Of a stretch of DNA of 64,000 bases, positions 25,799 to 34,771 are shown piece by piece. Positions within the stretch are counted from its first letter, which is position 1. Each line of letters starts with the position of its first letter. The DNA comes from an uncultured Prevotella sp. (lineage in GTDB: Bacteria; Bacteroidota; Bacteroidia; Bacteroidales; Bacteroidaceae): the NCBI GenBank assembly GCA_900315835.1, contig ONAR01000002.1:1-64000 (forward strand). The letters run 5' to 3'. The notes under the pieces are model-generated. The model was not told where the DNA came from. It saw only the letters and a program-made list of their open reading frames with translations, and searched no databases. The position numbers and the translations under genes are program-made.

Positions 25799-26695
25799 AT
25801 GACAGGCAGAAAACCAGTTCAGCGACGGAGACCGGCCTCATCACGCACTACGCGACGCAGCCGAAGCAACCGTCATGGCTCAGCGCTGTTCCGCCTCTTC
25901 CCCTTTCTGAAGAAGGGCAATCGGAAGGGCTGGATTATCGGTGGCCTCGCTGTCATTGCGCTATACGTCTTTATTTTTTATTATTTCTTTGTCGGCCCAA
26001 CCGGCTTTCGTTGGCGTGCTTTCTATGGAGATGCGAAGTATCCGGAGGGCTATGAGATTCACGGCATCGACATCTCTCATTATCAAGGCAATATCAACTG
26101 GGACCGGTTGCGGTCTAACGCCCTCATTGACGGCTGTCCACTGCGCTTCATCATTGTGAAGGCAACCGAAGGATCATCGCGTATCGACCCCAACTTCGCC
26201 GACAACTTCTATCAAGTCCGCGAGTACGGTTTCATTCGTGGTGCCTATCATTTCTGGAGCATCCGCTCATCCGCAAGAAGTCAGGCCTATTTCTTTCTGA
26301 AGAAGGTGCACCTCGAGAATGGTGACCTGCCGCCAGTGCTTGATATTGAGCATAAGCCCACCAAACAAAGCGTGGAGGACTTCCAGCGTGATGTGCTCAC
26401 GTGGCTTCATATCGTTGAGGACAAGTACAAGGTGAAGCCTATCATCTACACCTATTATAAGTTTAAGCAACAGTACCTGAGTGCTCCCGTGTTCGACGAT
26501 TACCCTTACTGGATAGCCCATTACTATGTGGAGAAGGTAGAGTATAAGGGCCCGTGGAAGTTCTGGCAACACACTGATACGGGCGTATTGCCGGGCATCA
26601 AGGGTAATGTCGACTTGAACATCTACAACGGCTCGTATTACGATCTCATGCGCCTGACCATCGGCAATCAGGACAACGTGGAGACAGCGGAATAG
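25799..26695 (+). CDS. Membrane-anchored GH25 muramidase
   Basis: The 298-residue protein has an Arg-rich cytoplasmic N terminus (residues 1-43), one transmembrane segment (WIIGGLAVIALYVFIFYYFF, about 45-64) and an extracytoplasmic GH25 domain. Key motifs are GIDISHYQG with Asp91 and VLDIEHK with Asp182 and Glu184, the catalytic DxE of GH25. FWQHTDTG and GNVDLNIYNG complete the barrel. GH25 enzymes cleave the MurNAc-GlcNAc bond of peptidoglycan. The basic tail and N-in anchor hold the enzyme at the periplasmic face of the inner membrane. Confidence 0.92.
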   Translation: MTGRKPVQRRRPASSRTTRRSRSNRHGSALFRLFPFLKKGNRKGWIIGGLAVIALYVFIFYYFFVGPTGFRWRAFYGDAKYPEGYEIHGIDISHYQGNINWDRLRSNALIDGCPLRFIIVKATEGSSRIDPNFADNFYQVREYGFIRGAYHFWSIRSSARSQAYFFLKKVHLENGDLPPVLDIEHKPTKQSVEDFQRDVLTWLHIVEDKYKVKPIIYTYYKFKQQYLSAPVFDDYPYWIAHYYVEKVEYKGPWKFWQHTDTGVLPGIKGNVDLNIYNGSYYDLMRLTIGNQDNVETAE

Positions 26696-27222
26696 GTGTC
26701 GGCTGTAAACTCATGAGGTATTCACAACAGGTTATCGTGCAGTGTTCACCGTGTTATTGTACGGTTTTTCCGAAGTGTTAAAAACTAAGAAATTAGCTGA
26801 CAAAATCGTGTTCGTACTTTTGCTTCTTCCAGCAAAGAAATTACGTCTAACTTTTGATGAAATTAAGAAAAATTGGCTTGGAAACCGGCTCTTTTACCGC
26901 ATCGAATTGCGATAGCTATCATATCGCGGTACGATCGCTATCTTATCGCGGTGCGATAGATATGCTTTCGCAGTGCGATCTCTATGGTATCGCAGTGCGA
27001 TAAGTATGCTATCGTGATGCGATAAGTATGCTATCGCGACCTCGCAACTGTCTGATGTAATTGACTTAAGGCTATCAATCAGCGTAAACAACTGATTGAT
27101 AGCGCATTGTGGAAATTCATCTAAAATCGCTCAGAATAGCGTATTTCGGAGCCAAGGAGAGGCTGACCGTAAATACGGCCGTCTCCATGTTAAAAAAACA
27201 CCATAATATTTGACACAAGCAA
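26696..27222. other. 527-bp intergenic region with a tandem palindromic array
   Basis: No gene is supported here. The region holds AT-rich sequence (26700-26900), the six-unit 22-bp repeat array at 26909-27040, a TTGATAGCC/GGCTATCAA-type inverted pair around 27065-27100, and about 120 bp with no visible feature before the hisB end. A minus-strand reading frame across the array is an artefact of the repeats. Confidence 0.7.
26909..27040. repeat. Six tandem 22-bp units with internal dyads
   Basis: Six back-to-back 22-bp units start at 26909, 26931, 26953, 26975, 26997 and 27019. The consensus is GCGATA-N7-TATCGC-N3, so each unit has 6-bp inverted ends. The same words also pair across unit borders (TATCGC-N3-GCGATA), which allows two alternative registers of hairpins. 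Unit ends are well conserved and middles vary. There are no spacers, so it is not CRISPR. Confidence 0.92.
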
Positions 27223-28299
27223 CTATAGCATTCCCTTCGATGAGGGGAGTGCATAGTGGTAGATGTCGCGCCTGACGGCCATCTTCAGACTGCGGGCAAA
27301 GGCCTTGAAGATACCCTCAATCTTATGATGCTCGTTGGTGCCCTCGGCCTTAATGTTGAGATTCATCTTAGCCGCATCGCTGAGACTCTTGAAGAAATGG
27401 AGGAACATCTCAGTAGGCATCTCACCGATTTTCTCGCGGTTGAATGTGGCATCCCACACCAGCCAGGGCCGGCCGCCGAAGTCGAGCGCCACCTGACAGA
27501 GACAATCGTCCATGGGCAGACAGAAGCCATAACGCTCGATGCCTCGCTTGTCGCCCAAAGCCTTGAGCAGGCACTCGCCAAGCACGATAGCCGTGTCTTC
27601 GATGGTGTGGTGCTCGTCAACATTCAGGTCGCCGACTGCATGCACCTTGAGGTTGATATTGCCGTGATGGCTGATTTGGTCGAGCATGTGATCAAAGAAC
27701 CCAAGACCCGTAGAGATATCGCTCTTGCCCGAACCGTCAAGATTGACCTCCACCGTGATTTCGGTTTCCTTAGTCTTACGGTGGATAGCAGCAGTGCGCT
27801 CACCGGCAAACAACAGTTCGGCAATCTTTGCCCAAGTCATGTTTGTATCGTTGAGGATGAGCGACTTGCAACCGATGTTCTTGGCAAATTCGGCATCACT
27901 CTCGCGGTCACCGATGACATAGCTGTTAGCAATATCAACCGTCGGATCTTCCATATACTTATTCACCATCCCCGTCTCGGGCTTTCTCATGGGTGAGCCG
28001 TCTTGAGGGAAGTGGCGGTCGATGAGTTCCTCGTCAAAGGTAATGCCCTCACCCTTCAGCGTCTTGATGATGAAGTCGTGGACCGGCCAGAAGTCGTCCT
28101 CAGGAAACAGGTTGGTACCGAGGCCATCCTGATTGCTGACCAAGACAAACTTAAAGTCGGTGTGCTTACGGATGAAACTCAGATTAGTGAACACGCCGGG
28201 CGTGAACTCAAGTTTGGCAAAGCTGTCTACCTGCTCGTCAATCGGTTCACGAACGAGGGTGCCGTCGCGGTCGATAAATAAGATTCGCGTCTGTTTCAT
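27223..28299 (-). CDS. hisB: Bifunctional histidinol-phosphatase / imidazoleglycerol-phosphate dehydratase
   Basis: The 358-residue protein joins two enzymes of histidine synthesis. Residues 1-165 are a HAD phosphatase (FIDRDGTLV at 8-16, VSNQDGLGT, and [14 protein letters not shown]). Residues about 168-358 are the dehydratase, with the metal-binding repeats [14 protein letters not shown] and [14 protein letters not shown]. The start overlaps the stop of the membrane-protein gene by 4 bp. It lies about 20 kb from hisDC, so the pathway genes are dispersed here. Confidence 0.96.
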   Translation of the reverse strand: MKQTRILFIDRDGTLVREPIDEQVDSFAKLEFTPGVFTNLSFIRKHTDFKFVLVSNQDGLGTNLFPEDDFWPVHDFIIKTLKGEGITFDEELIDRHFPQDGSPMRKPETGMVNKYMEDPTVDIANSYVIGDRESDAEFAKNIGCKSLILNDTNMTWAKIAELLFAGERTAAIHRKTKETEITVEVNLDGSGKSDISTGLGFFDHMLDQISHHGNINLKVHAVGDLNVDEHHTIEDTAIVLGECLLKALGDKRGIERYGFCLPMDDCLCQVALDFGGRPWLVWDATFNREKIGEMPTEMFLHFFKSLSDAAKMNLNIKAEGTNEHHKIEGIFKAFARSLKMAVRRDIYHYALPSSKGML

Positions 28300-29195
28300 A
28301 GTTTATTGTCGTTTAGCAAGTTATTGACTGTTAGTGCCTGCTGTGCTTTAGCCTTTGCTTCCGCTTTGGCGGCTATCTTCGCCTCGATATTGCCATAGCC
28401 GTAATAGAACGTGATGCCGACCCACGTTAAGACGTAAGCGCTGACAAACGCGATGATGAGGGCAGTGAAGAAGACCATGACCATGAAATAAGACGGCAGT
28501 CCAGAGGCGTCGCCCATCGTCTTTCCCATATTATCGAAGGCCATGGCTTGCCCCGCAATTGCCATCGGCATGTATAATACAACATCAATAACGCCGACGA
28601 TAATGAAGGTGAGCAGGGCGATGATGAACAAATAGCCCCAATGGCGGAGCCCGGTTACATAGTCGCGCCCGATGACACGCGGCAGCTTGCGGTCGGGCTC
28701 AATCAAATATTTCCACGAAGAATACCACATCGGCAAAGCCAACAGCATGAAGACTAAGGCCGATGCGACGATGATGCAGCCCGACAGCATGATGATGTTC
28801 TCATTGATGCCCTTAACGCCCTTTACAAAGAAAGGAATGGCGCCCAACAGCTGCGTGAGCAATACCAGCACTATGTCTACCGCCAACAGCAGCAAGGCGA
28901 GACCGACGACGTGGGGTAGGTTGCTGCGGAAACACTTGCCATTGAGCAGCGACACGATGATACAGCTGAACCATGCGAATGAGGCATAGGCCAACAGCGC
29001 GAAGAGCGTGGATATGAGGGTGGAAAGAATGACATTGGAAAGCTGTGAGGCCATCACACACACGGCAACGCACAGCGACGTGAGCAAGGCGGGAAGCCAT
29101 GTGCGCACGATGATTTTCTTGAGGTTGGTGGCATAGAGGTCGAAAGCCGACTTCATGCATCCACCGAAGCTCCTTATCTTATATATTTCAGCCAT
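28296..29195 (-). CDS. Polytopic membrane protein of unknown function
   Basis: The 299-residue protein has about six hydrophobic segments: near 35-55, 58-80, 95-118, 135-160, 190-215 and 235-262. The N terminus ([29 protein letters not shown]) and the Ala/Lys-rich C-terminal tail are probably cytoplasmic. No transporter or enzyme motif is visible. It is encoded between the SPOUT methyltransferase (27 bp upstream) and hisB (4-bp overlap), so it is co-transcribed with both, although the three functions have no obvious link. Confidence 0.8.
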   Translation of the reverse strand: MAEIYKIRSFGGCMKSAFDLYATNLKKIIVRTWLPALLTSLCVAVCVMASQLSNVILSTLISTLFALLAYASFAWFSCIIVSLLNGKCFRSNLPHVVGLALLLLAVDIVLVLLTQLLGAIPFFVKGVKGINENIIMLSGCIIVASALVFMLLALPMWYSSWKYLIEPDRKLPRVIGRDYVTGLRHWGYLFIIALLTFIIVGVIDVVLYMPMAIAGQAMAFDNMGKTMGDASGLPSYFMVMVFFTALIIAFVSAYVLTWVGITFYYGYGNIEAKIAAKAEAKAKAQQALTVNNLLNDNKL

Positions 29196-29222
29196 ATTAA
29201 ATAAGGTATATGTTGTAGTTAA

Positions 29223-29999
29223 TCATTCTTCAGTACAGCGTCGTCTGAACTCCGCGCAGGTGACGGCCGTCGCGATGGCCACATTGAGACTGTCGGCAGT
29301 GGGGCGCCCCTGTGGATAGTTGGGAATGAGCAACTTGCGGTTGACCCGCTGTCGGATGGCTTCGGATATACCGTTGCCCTCATTGCCCATGACGATGATG
29401 CCGTTAGCGGTGAGCGGCTGCCGGTAGATGTCGGTGCCGTCAAGCAACGTACCGTAAACAGGGTAGTCGTGGGGTAGGGCGGCAATCATCTCGTCGAGGT
29501 TTACATAGCAGACATGCACCCGGGCGATGCTCCCCATCGTAGCCTGCACCACCTTGGGGTTCCACAGGTCAGCAGTCTCATGCGAACAGAAAATCGTCTC
29601 GATGCCAAACCAATCGGCAATGCGCACGATAGTGCCGAGATTGCCAGGGTCCTGCACGCCATCCAACGCCAGGGAGAGATGGCTGTTGAGGTAGTGCGCG
29701 TCGAAAGCCTGTCGGGGCGTTGGCAACAGAGGAAAGACAGCCAACACCTCTTGCGGATGCTGCAGGAAGGAGGTCTGGCGCAACTCATCATCGGTCACTT
29801 CCATCACCTCAACAGTGGGGGAGAGGCGGCTACGGTTGTCGGAGAGCCATGCCGATGTGGCAACGACTATCTTGGGGCTGCTCACCGCCAACAGGTCGCC
29901 GACAACTTTGGGTCCCTCAGCCACAAAAAGCCCCTCTTGACGACGGTTTTTCTTCAGCTGCAACGAGCGGATGAATTTCTGTCTTGACTTGCTAATCAT
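29223..29999 (-). CDS. SPOUT (TrmH/SpoU) family RNA 2'-O-methyltransferase
   Basis: The 258-residue protein has an N-terminal RNA-binding region of the L30e-like type (KNRRQEGLFVAEGPKVVGDLL) and a C-terminal knotted SPOUT domain. All three motifs are present: ALDGVQDPGNLGTIVR at 111-126, IVMGNEGNGIS at 202-212 and PTADSLNVAIA at 233-243. Such enzymes methylate ribose in rRNA or tRNA with SAM; the target cannot be told. The -7 box at 30004-30011 ends only 4 nt before the ATG, so the mRNA may be leaderless. Confidence 0.92.
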   Translation of the reverse strand: MISKSRQKFIRSLQLKKNRRQEGLFVAEGPKVVGDLLAVSSPKIVVATSAWLSDNRSRLSPTVEVMEVTDDELRQTSFLQHPQEVLAVFPLLPTPRQAFDAHYLNSHLSLALDGVQDPGNLGTIVRIADWFGIETIFCSHETADLWNPKVVQATMGSIARVHVCYVNLDEMIAALPHDYPVYGTLLDGTDIYRQPLTANGIIVMGNEGNGISEAIRQRVNRKLLIPNYPQGRPTADSLNVAIATAVTCAEFRRRCTEE

Positions 30000-30003
30000 A
30001 TTG

Positions 30004-30011
30004 CAAAGGTA
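30004..30011 (-). promoter_or_regulatory. Bacteroidetes -7 box directly before the SPOUT gene
   Basis: The minus strand reads TACCTTTG. Its last base is 4 nt from the ATG, closer than a normal leader allows. Confidence 0.6.
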
Positions 30012-30076
30012 GTCAAATTTAGCATCAACTAAATTAAAATGTGTGTTAATGTGTGTATTCTGTGAATAAAAAATAT

Positions 30077-30084
30077 TATCTTTG
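30077..30084 (+). promoter_or_regulatory. Bacteroidetes -7 box for tamL
   Basis: The sequence TATCTTTG lies inside a longer reading frame that starts at 30053. This argues that tamL starts downstream, at the TTG at 30125. Confidence 0.55.
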
Positions 30085-30124
30085 CCGTGGTATTAGCCAA
30101 TGTAATATTTTATATCTCACACGC

Positions 30125-32350
30125 TTGAAAACAATACGTCTTCTTTTATGGGCCGCAGCATTGCTGCTGCTTGTGGGCTGCAGTAGCTCGAAGCTGGTTC
30201 CCGACAACCGGTATCTGCTTGAGAGCGTAGAGATTAGATCAGATGCTAAGACCATCAATCCCAGCACTTTAGCTCCATATATTCATCAGAAAGCCAACTC
30301 CAAGTGGTTCTCGCTGTTTAAGATTCCCCTTGGCACCTATTCGCTCTCAGGCCGCGACAGTACCAAATGGCTCAACCGCACACTGCGCAAGATAGGGGAG
30401 AAGCCCGTGCTTTACGACAGCTTGCAGGCAGCGCTTTCGGTGGAGGATTTGAAGAATGCGATGATGGATCAAGGCTTTATGCATAGCAGCGTAAGCCTTA
30501 CGACGAAGACAAAGGGCAAGCGGCTCAAAGCCATCTATCAGCTTCATCCCGGTGAGCCTTACCGCATTCGCTCGCTGAGCTATGATATTGAGGATGAGCA
30601 GATTGCAAAAGTGCTTCGAGGACATCTGGATGATGACCCGTCGCAACAGCGTCAGTCAGGCCGGCTTCATGTCGGTGACCAATTTTCTGTGGCCAGGCTT
30701 GATGATGAGCGCAAACGCATTGCCGACATCTTGCAAGACAGCGGTTACTATAAGTTTCATAAGGACTTCATTCAATATCAGGTGGACTCGGCAGCCAACG
30801 ACAATAATGTTGATGTCACGCTAAAGCTCATAAAGTTTGTCGTGAATAAGGATGAGTCACCGCGCAACCATCCACGCTATGCCATCCGAGACATCACTTA
30901 TAGAGGCGCTGACAGTGACCGTATTCCATTGCGCCACAGCGTATTGGAGAATGCGACGGAATTAACCCAGAGACATTGGTATTCGCGGTCAGCACTGGAA
31001 AACACCTACCGCAACTTCGGCCGGATGCAAGCTATCAGATACACGAACATCCAGTTGCGTGAGGTGCCTGACACCAGTCTGCTTGACTGCGACATTCAAA
31101 TCGACATGCAGAAGCCCTCATCTATCTCGCTGCAACCTGAAGGCACCAACACAGCGGGCGACTTGGGTGCCGCGGCTTCGGTGACCTACGCCAACCGCAA
31201 CTTGTTTCATGGTTCCGAGTTGTTCAGTCTGCAGTTTAAGGCTGCCTTTGAGGCCATTACCGGACTTGAGGGCTACCAAGACGAGAATTTTGAGGAATAC
31301 AGCGTGGAAGCAAAGCTGCAGTTTCCCCGGTTCATTGCACCGTTGCTGTCGAGCGCTTTCCGTCGTCGACGCAACGCTACCACCGAGCTGGCGGTGTCGT
31401 GGGATTTGCAGAACCGCCCCGAGTTTCACCGGCGTGTCTTCTCGGCTGCATGGCGTTACCGCTGGGCTTCGGCCAACCGGCGGACAAACTATCGGCTCGA
31501 CGTTCTCGACTTGAACTATGTGTATATGCCATGGATCAGTCCGACTTTCAAACACGACTACATCGACAGCGTCAGCAACCGCAACGCTATCCTGCGCTAC
31601 AATTATGAGGATCTCTTCATCATGAAGCTCGGCCTCGGCGTCGTGTATAACTATGGCGACAATGCCTTCAGAATGAACATCGAAACGGCAGGCAATGTAA
31701 TCGATGCACTGGCGCACGCTTGCAATTTCAAGCGCAACGACGAGGGGCAGCACACATTCATCAATATCGCTTATGCGCAATATGTGAAGTTTGATTTCGA
31801 TTATACGCGGTCAATCCGGTTTGACAGCCACAATAAACTGGTGCTGCATGGTGATTTCGGCATCGCTTACCCTTACGGCAACAGCAATATTCTGCCTTTT
31901 GAGAAACGTTATTTCTCCGGCGGCGCCAATAGCGTCAGAGGCTGGGGCGTGCGTGAGTTGGGTCCGGGAAGCTACAAAGGTCAAAACGGGCGCATCGATT
32001 TCATCAATCAGACGGGTGACATGAAGCTGGACTTGAACATGGAATACCGCACATTCCTCTTTTGGAAATTTGAGGGCGCAGCATTCATCGACGCGGGTAA
32101 CATCTGGACGCTGCGTAACTACGCTGAGCAGCCTGGTGGCCAGTTCAAGTTTGATAAGTTTTATAAGCAGATTGCCGCGTCTTACGGCTTGGGGCTGCGC
32201 CTCAACTTCAATTACTTCATCTTGCGCTTCGACATGGGTATGAAGGCGGTCAATCCTGCCTACAACAATAACCGTGAGCATTACGCCATTGTGCATCCCG
32301 ACCTCAGCCGCGACTTCACCTTCCATTTCGCTGTGGGCATGCCGTTCTAA
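30125..32350 (+). CDS. tamL: BamA/TamA-family outer-membrane lipoprotein (TamL type)
   Basis: The 741-residue product (TTG start) has a lipoprotein signal with lipobox LVGC and Cys19, which sets the Bacteroidetes TamL apart from non-lipidated TamA. POTRA-like repeats follow (YRIRSLSYDIED, RLHVGDQFSVARLDDERKRIADILQDSGYY and YAIRDITYRGA). The last third is an Omp85 barrel with the signature FEKRYFSGGANSVRGWGVRELGPG and a C-terminal FHFAVGMPF. TamA works with TamB in outer-membrane protein or lipid transfer; no tamB is found in the window. It diverges from the SPOUT gene. An upstream in-frame GTG at 30053 is rejected because the -7 box lies inside that extension. Confidence 0.88.
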   Translation: MKTIRLLLWAAALLLLVGCSSSKLVPDNRYLLESVEIRSDAKTINPSTLAPYIHQKANSKWFSLFKIPLGTYSLSGRDSTKWLNRTLRKIGEKPVLYDSLQAALSVEDLKNAMMDQGFMHSSVSLTTKTKGKRLKAIYQLHPGEPYRIRSLSYDIEDEQIAKVLRGHLDDDPSQQRQSGRLHVGDQFSVARLDDERKRIADILQDSGYYKFHKDFIQYQVDSAANDNNVDVTLKLIKFVVNKDESPRNHPRYAIRDITYRGADSDRIPLRHSVLENATELTQRHWYSRSALENTYRNFGRMQAIRYTNIQLREVPDTSLLDCDIQIDMQKPSSISLQPEGTNTAGDLGAAASVTYANRNLFHGSELFSLQFKAAFEAITGLEGYQDENFEEYSVEAKLQFPRFIAPLLSSAFRRRRNATTELAVSWDLQNRPEFHRRVFSAAWRYRWASANRRTNYRLDVLDLNYVYMPWISPTFKHDYIDSVSNRNAILRYNYEDLFIMKLGLGVVYNYGDNAFRMNIETAGNVIDALAHACNFKRNDEGQHTFINIAYAQYVKFDFDYTRSIRFDSHNKLVLHGDFGIAYPYGNSNILPFEKRYFSGGANSVRGWGVRELGPGSYKGQNGRIDFINQTGDMKLDLNMEYRTFLFWKFEGAAFIDAGNIWTLRNYAEQPGGQFKFDKFYKQIAASYGLGLRLNFNYFILRFDMGMKAVNPAYNNNREHYAIVHPDLSRDFTFHFAVGMPF

Positions 32351-32377
32351 ACTCGCGCAAATTTCGGCCCTCGTTTT

Positions 32378-32418
32378 GTTTAGATCTTATGTCTGATATG
32401 TTTAGATCTTACATCTGA
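32378..32418. repeat. 21-bp-period direct repeat between tamL and maf
   Basis: TGTTTAGATCTTATGTCTGA and TGTTTAGATCTTACATCTGA lie next to each other with two mismatches. No function is apparent. Confidence 0.7.
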
Positions 32419-32514
32419 GCGTTATGGATATATGGTTTAATATGCCTCAACTCAATCTCACGTTATGGCCGTTATGATAAATAATATGACTTCAATTAAC
32501 TGCTCGCCCCTAAT

Positions 32515-33081
32515 TCAAATAGCTCCTATCTTCTTAAGCTCTTCATAGACGCGGGCAACGGGAAGGCCCATTACATTGAAGAAACTGCCGTTGATGGAAA
32601 TGACGCCGATGTGACCAATCCACTCCTGAATGCCATAGGCGCCGGCCTTGTCGAATGGCTTATACGTCTTGACATAATATTGGATTTCAGCTGGCGACAA
32701 TTCGCGAAAAGTCACATTGGTTTTCGAGGAAAAAGCCACTTGACGGTCGCTGGTCGTCAGACAAACACCGGTGACCACATGATGCGTGCGGCCACTGAGA
32801 CGCCCCAGCATGCGACATGCCTCAGCCTCGTCCTTCGGCTTGCCAAGTACCTCATTATCAATGATAACGACGGTGTCGGCAGTTATCAGCACCGCATCAT
32901 CAGGGACTTGATAGTCGGCGGCCTTCTCACGAGCTATAAAAAGCGGCACCTCATCGGCCGGAAGATCTGTGGGAAAACTTTCTTTTATGCCTTTATGCAC
33001 CTCTACCGTGAAGTTGAGGTCAAGACCTCTGAGCAACTCCTGCCTGCGCGGTGAGTTGCTGGCTAATATAATTCTCTTCAT
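32515..33081 (-). CDS. maf: Maf family nucleotide pyrophosphatase
   Basis: The 188-residue protein has the family length and motifs: ILASNSPRRQELL at 5-17, the E of ALFIAREKA-like PLFIAREKA, VLITADTVVIIDNEVLGKP and the DKAGAYGIQEW block. Maf proteins hydrolyse non-canonical nucleoside triphosphates such as dTTP/UTP or m5UTP; the DTVV and GAYGIQ forms fit the YhdE-like dTTP/UTP type. The ATG at 33081 is the family start; an upstream ATG/GTG extension reads intergenic sequence. It follows kdsC by 72 bp. Confidence 0.94.
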   Translation of the reverse strand: MKRIILASNSPRRQELLRGLDLNFTVEVHKGIKESFPTDLPADEVPLFIAREKAADYQVPDDAVLITADTVVIIDNEVLGKPKDEAEACRMLGRLSGRTHHVVTGVCLTTSDRQVAFSSKTNVTFRELSPAEIQYYVKTYKPFDKAGAYGIQEWIGHIGVISINGSFFNVMGLPVARVYEELKKIGAI

Positions 33082-33153
33082 TTCTGATTGTTTTTGTTGC
33101 GAATAACTTCCGCCTCTGATGCCTTTTGGCATTACCAACCGAAGGCTATGGAG

Positions 33154-33672
33154 CTACCAACCGAATGCTTTCGCATTGCTCAACCACAGACCTTTGGCCT
33201 TCAAAACCTGTTCGAGGACATCGCGGACGCAGCCTCTGCCGCCGTCGAACGGTGAGACGTAAACCGAAACATCCTTGACCTCAGTGCAGGCGTCGGACGG
33301 GCAACAGGGGCAACCCACACGCTGCATAATCTCCAAATCAGGAATGTCATCGCCCATGTAGATAATATCGTCATCGACGAGATGATATTGCGCGAGGAAC
33401 CGCTCATAAGTTTGCAGCTTTACGGCGCACTTCATAAAGATGTCGGTCATGCCCAGATAGGCGTATCGCTTGCGTATTGCCTCAGACGAGCCGCCGGTCA
33501 TGATGGCACAATGAAGGCCCAATTTTATGGCCAACTGGATGGCATAACCGTCTTTGATGTTCAACGTACGCAGGGGCATTCCATCGCTGTCCATGCCCAC
33601 AGTTGAAGCGGAAAGCACACCGTCAACATCGAAGATAATGGCCTTTATTCTTGTTAAGTCGTACTCAATCAT
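33154..33672 (-). CDS. kdsC: KDO-8-phosphate phosphatase-type HAD hydrolase
   Basis: The 172-residue protein belongs to the small C0-type HAD family without cap domain that includes Kds[11 protein letters not shown] with Asp15 and Asp17, [13 protein letters not shown], and [15 protein letters not shown]. KdsC releases phosphate from KDO-8-P just before KdsB activates KDO. The start at 33672 lies 24 bp after the -7 box at 33696-33703; a GTG inside the box is rejected. The C-terminal end (LSNAKAFGW) lies in a region of short direct repeats, ACCAACCGAA. Confidence 0.9.
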   Translation of the reverse strand: MIEYDLTRIKAIIFDVDGVLSASTVGMDSDGMPLRTLNIKDGYAIQLAIKLGLHCAIMTGGSSEAIRKRYAYLGMTDIFMKCAVKLQTYERFLAQYHLVDDDIIYMGDDIPDLEIMQRVGCPCCPSDACTEVKDVSVYVSPFDGGRGCVRDVLEQVLKAKGLWLSNAKAFGW

Positions 33673-33695
33673 TGTTTCAGGTCGATTAATTGTCA

Positions 33696-33703
33696 CAAAG
33701 TTA
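33696..33703 (-). promoter_or_regulatory. Bacteroidetes -7 box for kdsC-maf
   Basis: The minus strand reads TAACTTTG. It lies 24 bp from the kdsC ATG, a usual distance. Confidence 0.6.
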
Positions 33704-33748
33704 CAAAAAATAATAAGGCTTAAAGCTACAGGGAATACATTTTTTTAT

Positions 33749-33756
33749 TAATTTTG
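33749..33756 (+). promoter_or_regulatory. Bacteroidetes -7 box for the FemAB-like gene
   Basis: The sequence TAATTTTG ends 6 nt before the GTG at 33763, suggesting a very short leader or none. Confidence 0.55.
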
Positions 33757-33762
33757 CTAATT

Positions 33763-34740
33763 GTGGAGACCTACCATGTAAATATCTACTCAAAGGGAGA
33801 CCAATTGCCTGCCATCGACGAGAGCAATTTCTTCCATAGCTCCGAGTTGTTTCATATCATTGAAGCATCGCCCGGAGAGCGGCCCTATATGGCTGTGGCG
33901 ACCGACGACGAGGGGCGTGTCGTAGGTCAGATGCTGGCTTTCATCCGTCGACGTGGCTCGTGGCTCCCACCCTATTTCTACACCCAGGGCCGCATCTATG
34001 GCGAAGGCGTCTATGCTGATGACGTAAAGAGAGATGAGGTATTCGGCCTCCTACTCCATCAACTTACACGTAAATTTCAACGAAAACTATGTTTATACGT
34101 AGAATTCAGCGACTTATCGCGTAAGATGTTCGGCTACCGCTACTTCCGAAAGGAAGGCTATTTCCCCGTGAATTGGCAGGAGGTGCACAATTCACTCCAC
34201 TCCATGGACCCGCGTGATCGGCTATCTGACAAGATGAAAGCGCGCATCGACCGCATCTATAAATTGGGCGTCGAAACGCGTGAGGCAGAGACTGAGGATG
34301 AAGTTCACGCTTTCTATAAGTTGCTCAATGGCTTCTACCGCTTCAAGATGCGCCGCATCATTCCGCCGGAGCATCAGGTGAAGCAATTCTTCAATAGTGA
34401 GAACGGCCGCATCTTCATTACACTTCACAAGCGGCGCGTGATTGGAGGTAGCGTCTGCGTGTTCAGTGGCGGCAATGCCTACCTATGGTACTTGGCGTCG
34501 AAGCGTAAAATTTACGCGGGGCTCCACCCCAATCTGATGACCGTATGGTATGCCATCGAATGGTCGTGGCGGCAAGGCTACCGTCATATTTATTTCCTCG
34601 ATGTTGGCCTGCCCTTCTCTAAGAATCCCTTCCGCGAGTTCATCTTGAGCTTTGGCGGTAAGCCGGTGGCGAAATACCGATGGTTCAAGTTTACCATTAA
34701 ATGGTTTAACCGCTTATTATCATTTATTTATAGGGAATAG
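33763..34740 (+). CDS. FemAB/GNAT-like acyltransferase
   Basis: The 325-residue protein starts at a GTG (VETYHVNIYSKGDQLP). It resembles the FemA/FemB-BioF2 type of double GNAT fold: FFHSSELFHIIE, MAVATDDEGRVVGQMLAF, and in the second half FKMRRIIPPEHQVKQFFN, RRVIGGSVCVFSGGNAYLWYLASKR and HPNLMTVWYAIEWSWRQGYRHIYFLDVG. FemAB enzymes add amino acids to lipid-linked or peptidoglycan precursors with aminoacyl-tRNA, but this branch in Bacteroidetes has no assigned substrate. It diverges from kdsC. Confidence 0.75.
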   Translation: METYHVNIYSKGDQLPAIDESNFFHSSELFHIIEASPGERPYMAVATDDEGRVVGQMLAFIRRRGSWLPPYFYTQGRIYGEGVYADDVKRDEVFGLLLHQLTRKFQRKLCLYVEFSDLSRKMFGYRYFRKEGYFPVNWQEVHNSLHSMDPRDRLSDKMKARIDRIYKLGVETREAETEDEVHAFYKLLNGFYRFKMRRIIPPEHQVKQFFNSENGRIFITLHKRRVIGGSVCVFSGGNAYLWYLASKRKIYAGLHPNLMTVWYAIEWSWRQGYRHIYFLDVGLPFSKNPFREFILSFGGKPVAKYRWFKFTIKWFNRLLSFIYRE

Positions 34741-34771
34741 ACTCCACAAAGCCTTTATGGTCTACATTCCC

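Noticed and set aside
26909-27040. CRISPR array
   Set aside because: Units are contiguous 22-mers with no unique spacers and no cas genes nearby.
26894-27091. Small minus-strand frame across the 22-bp array
   Set aside because: The apparent peptide repeats only reflect the DNA repeat; the period is not a multiple of three, so the frame drifts.
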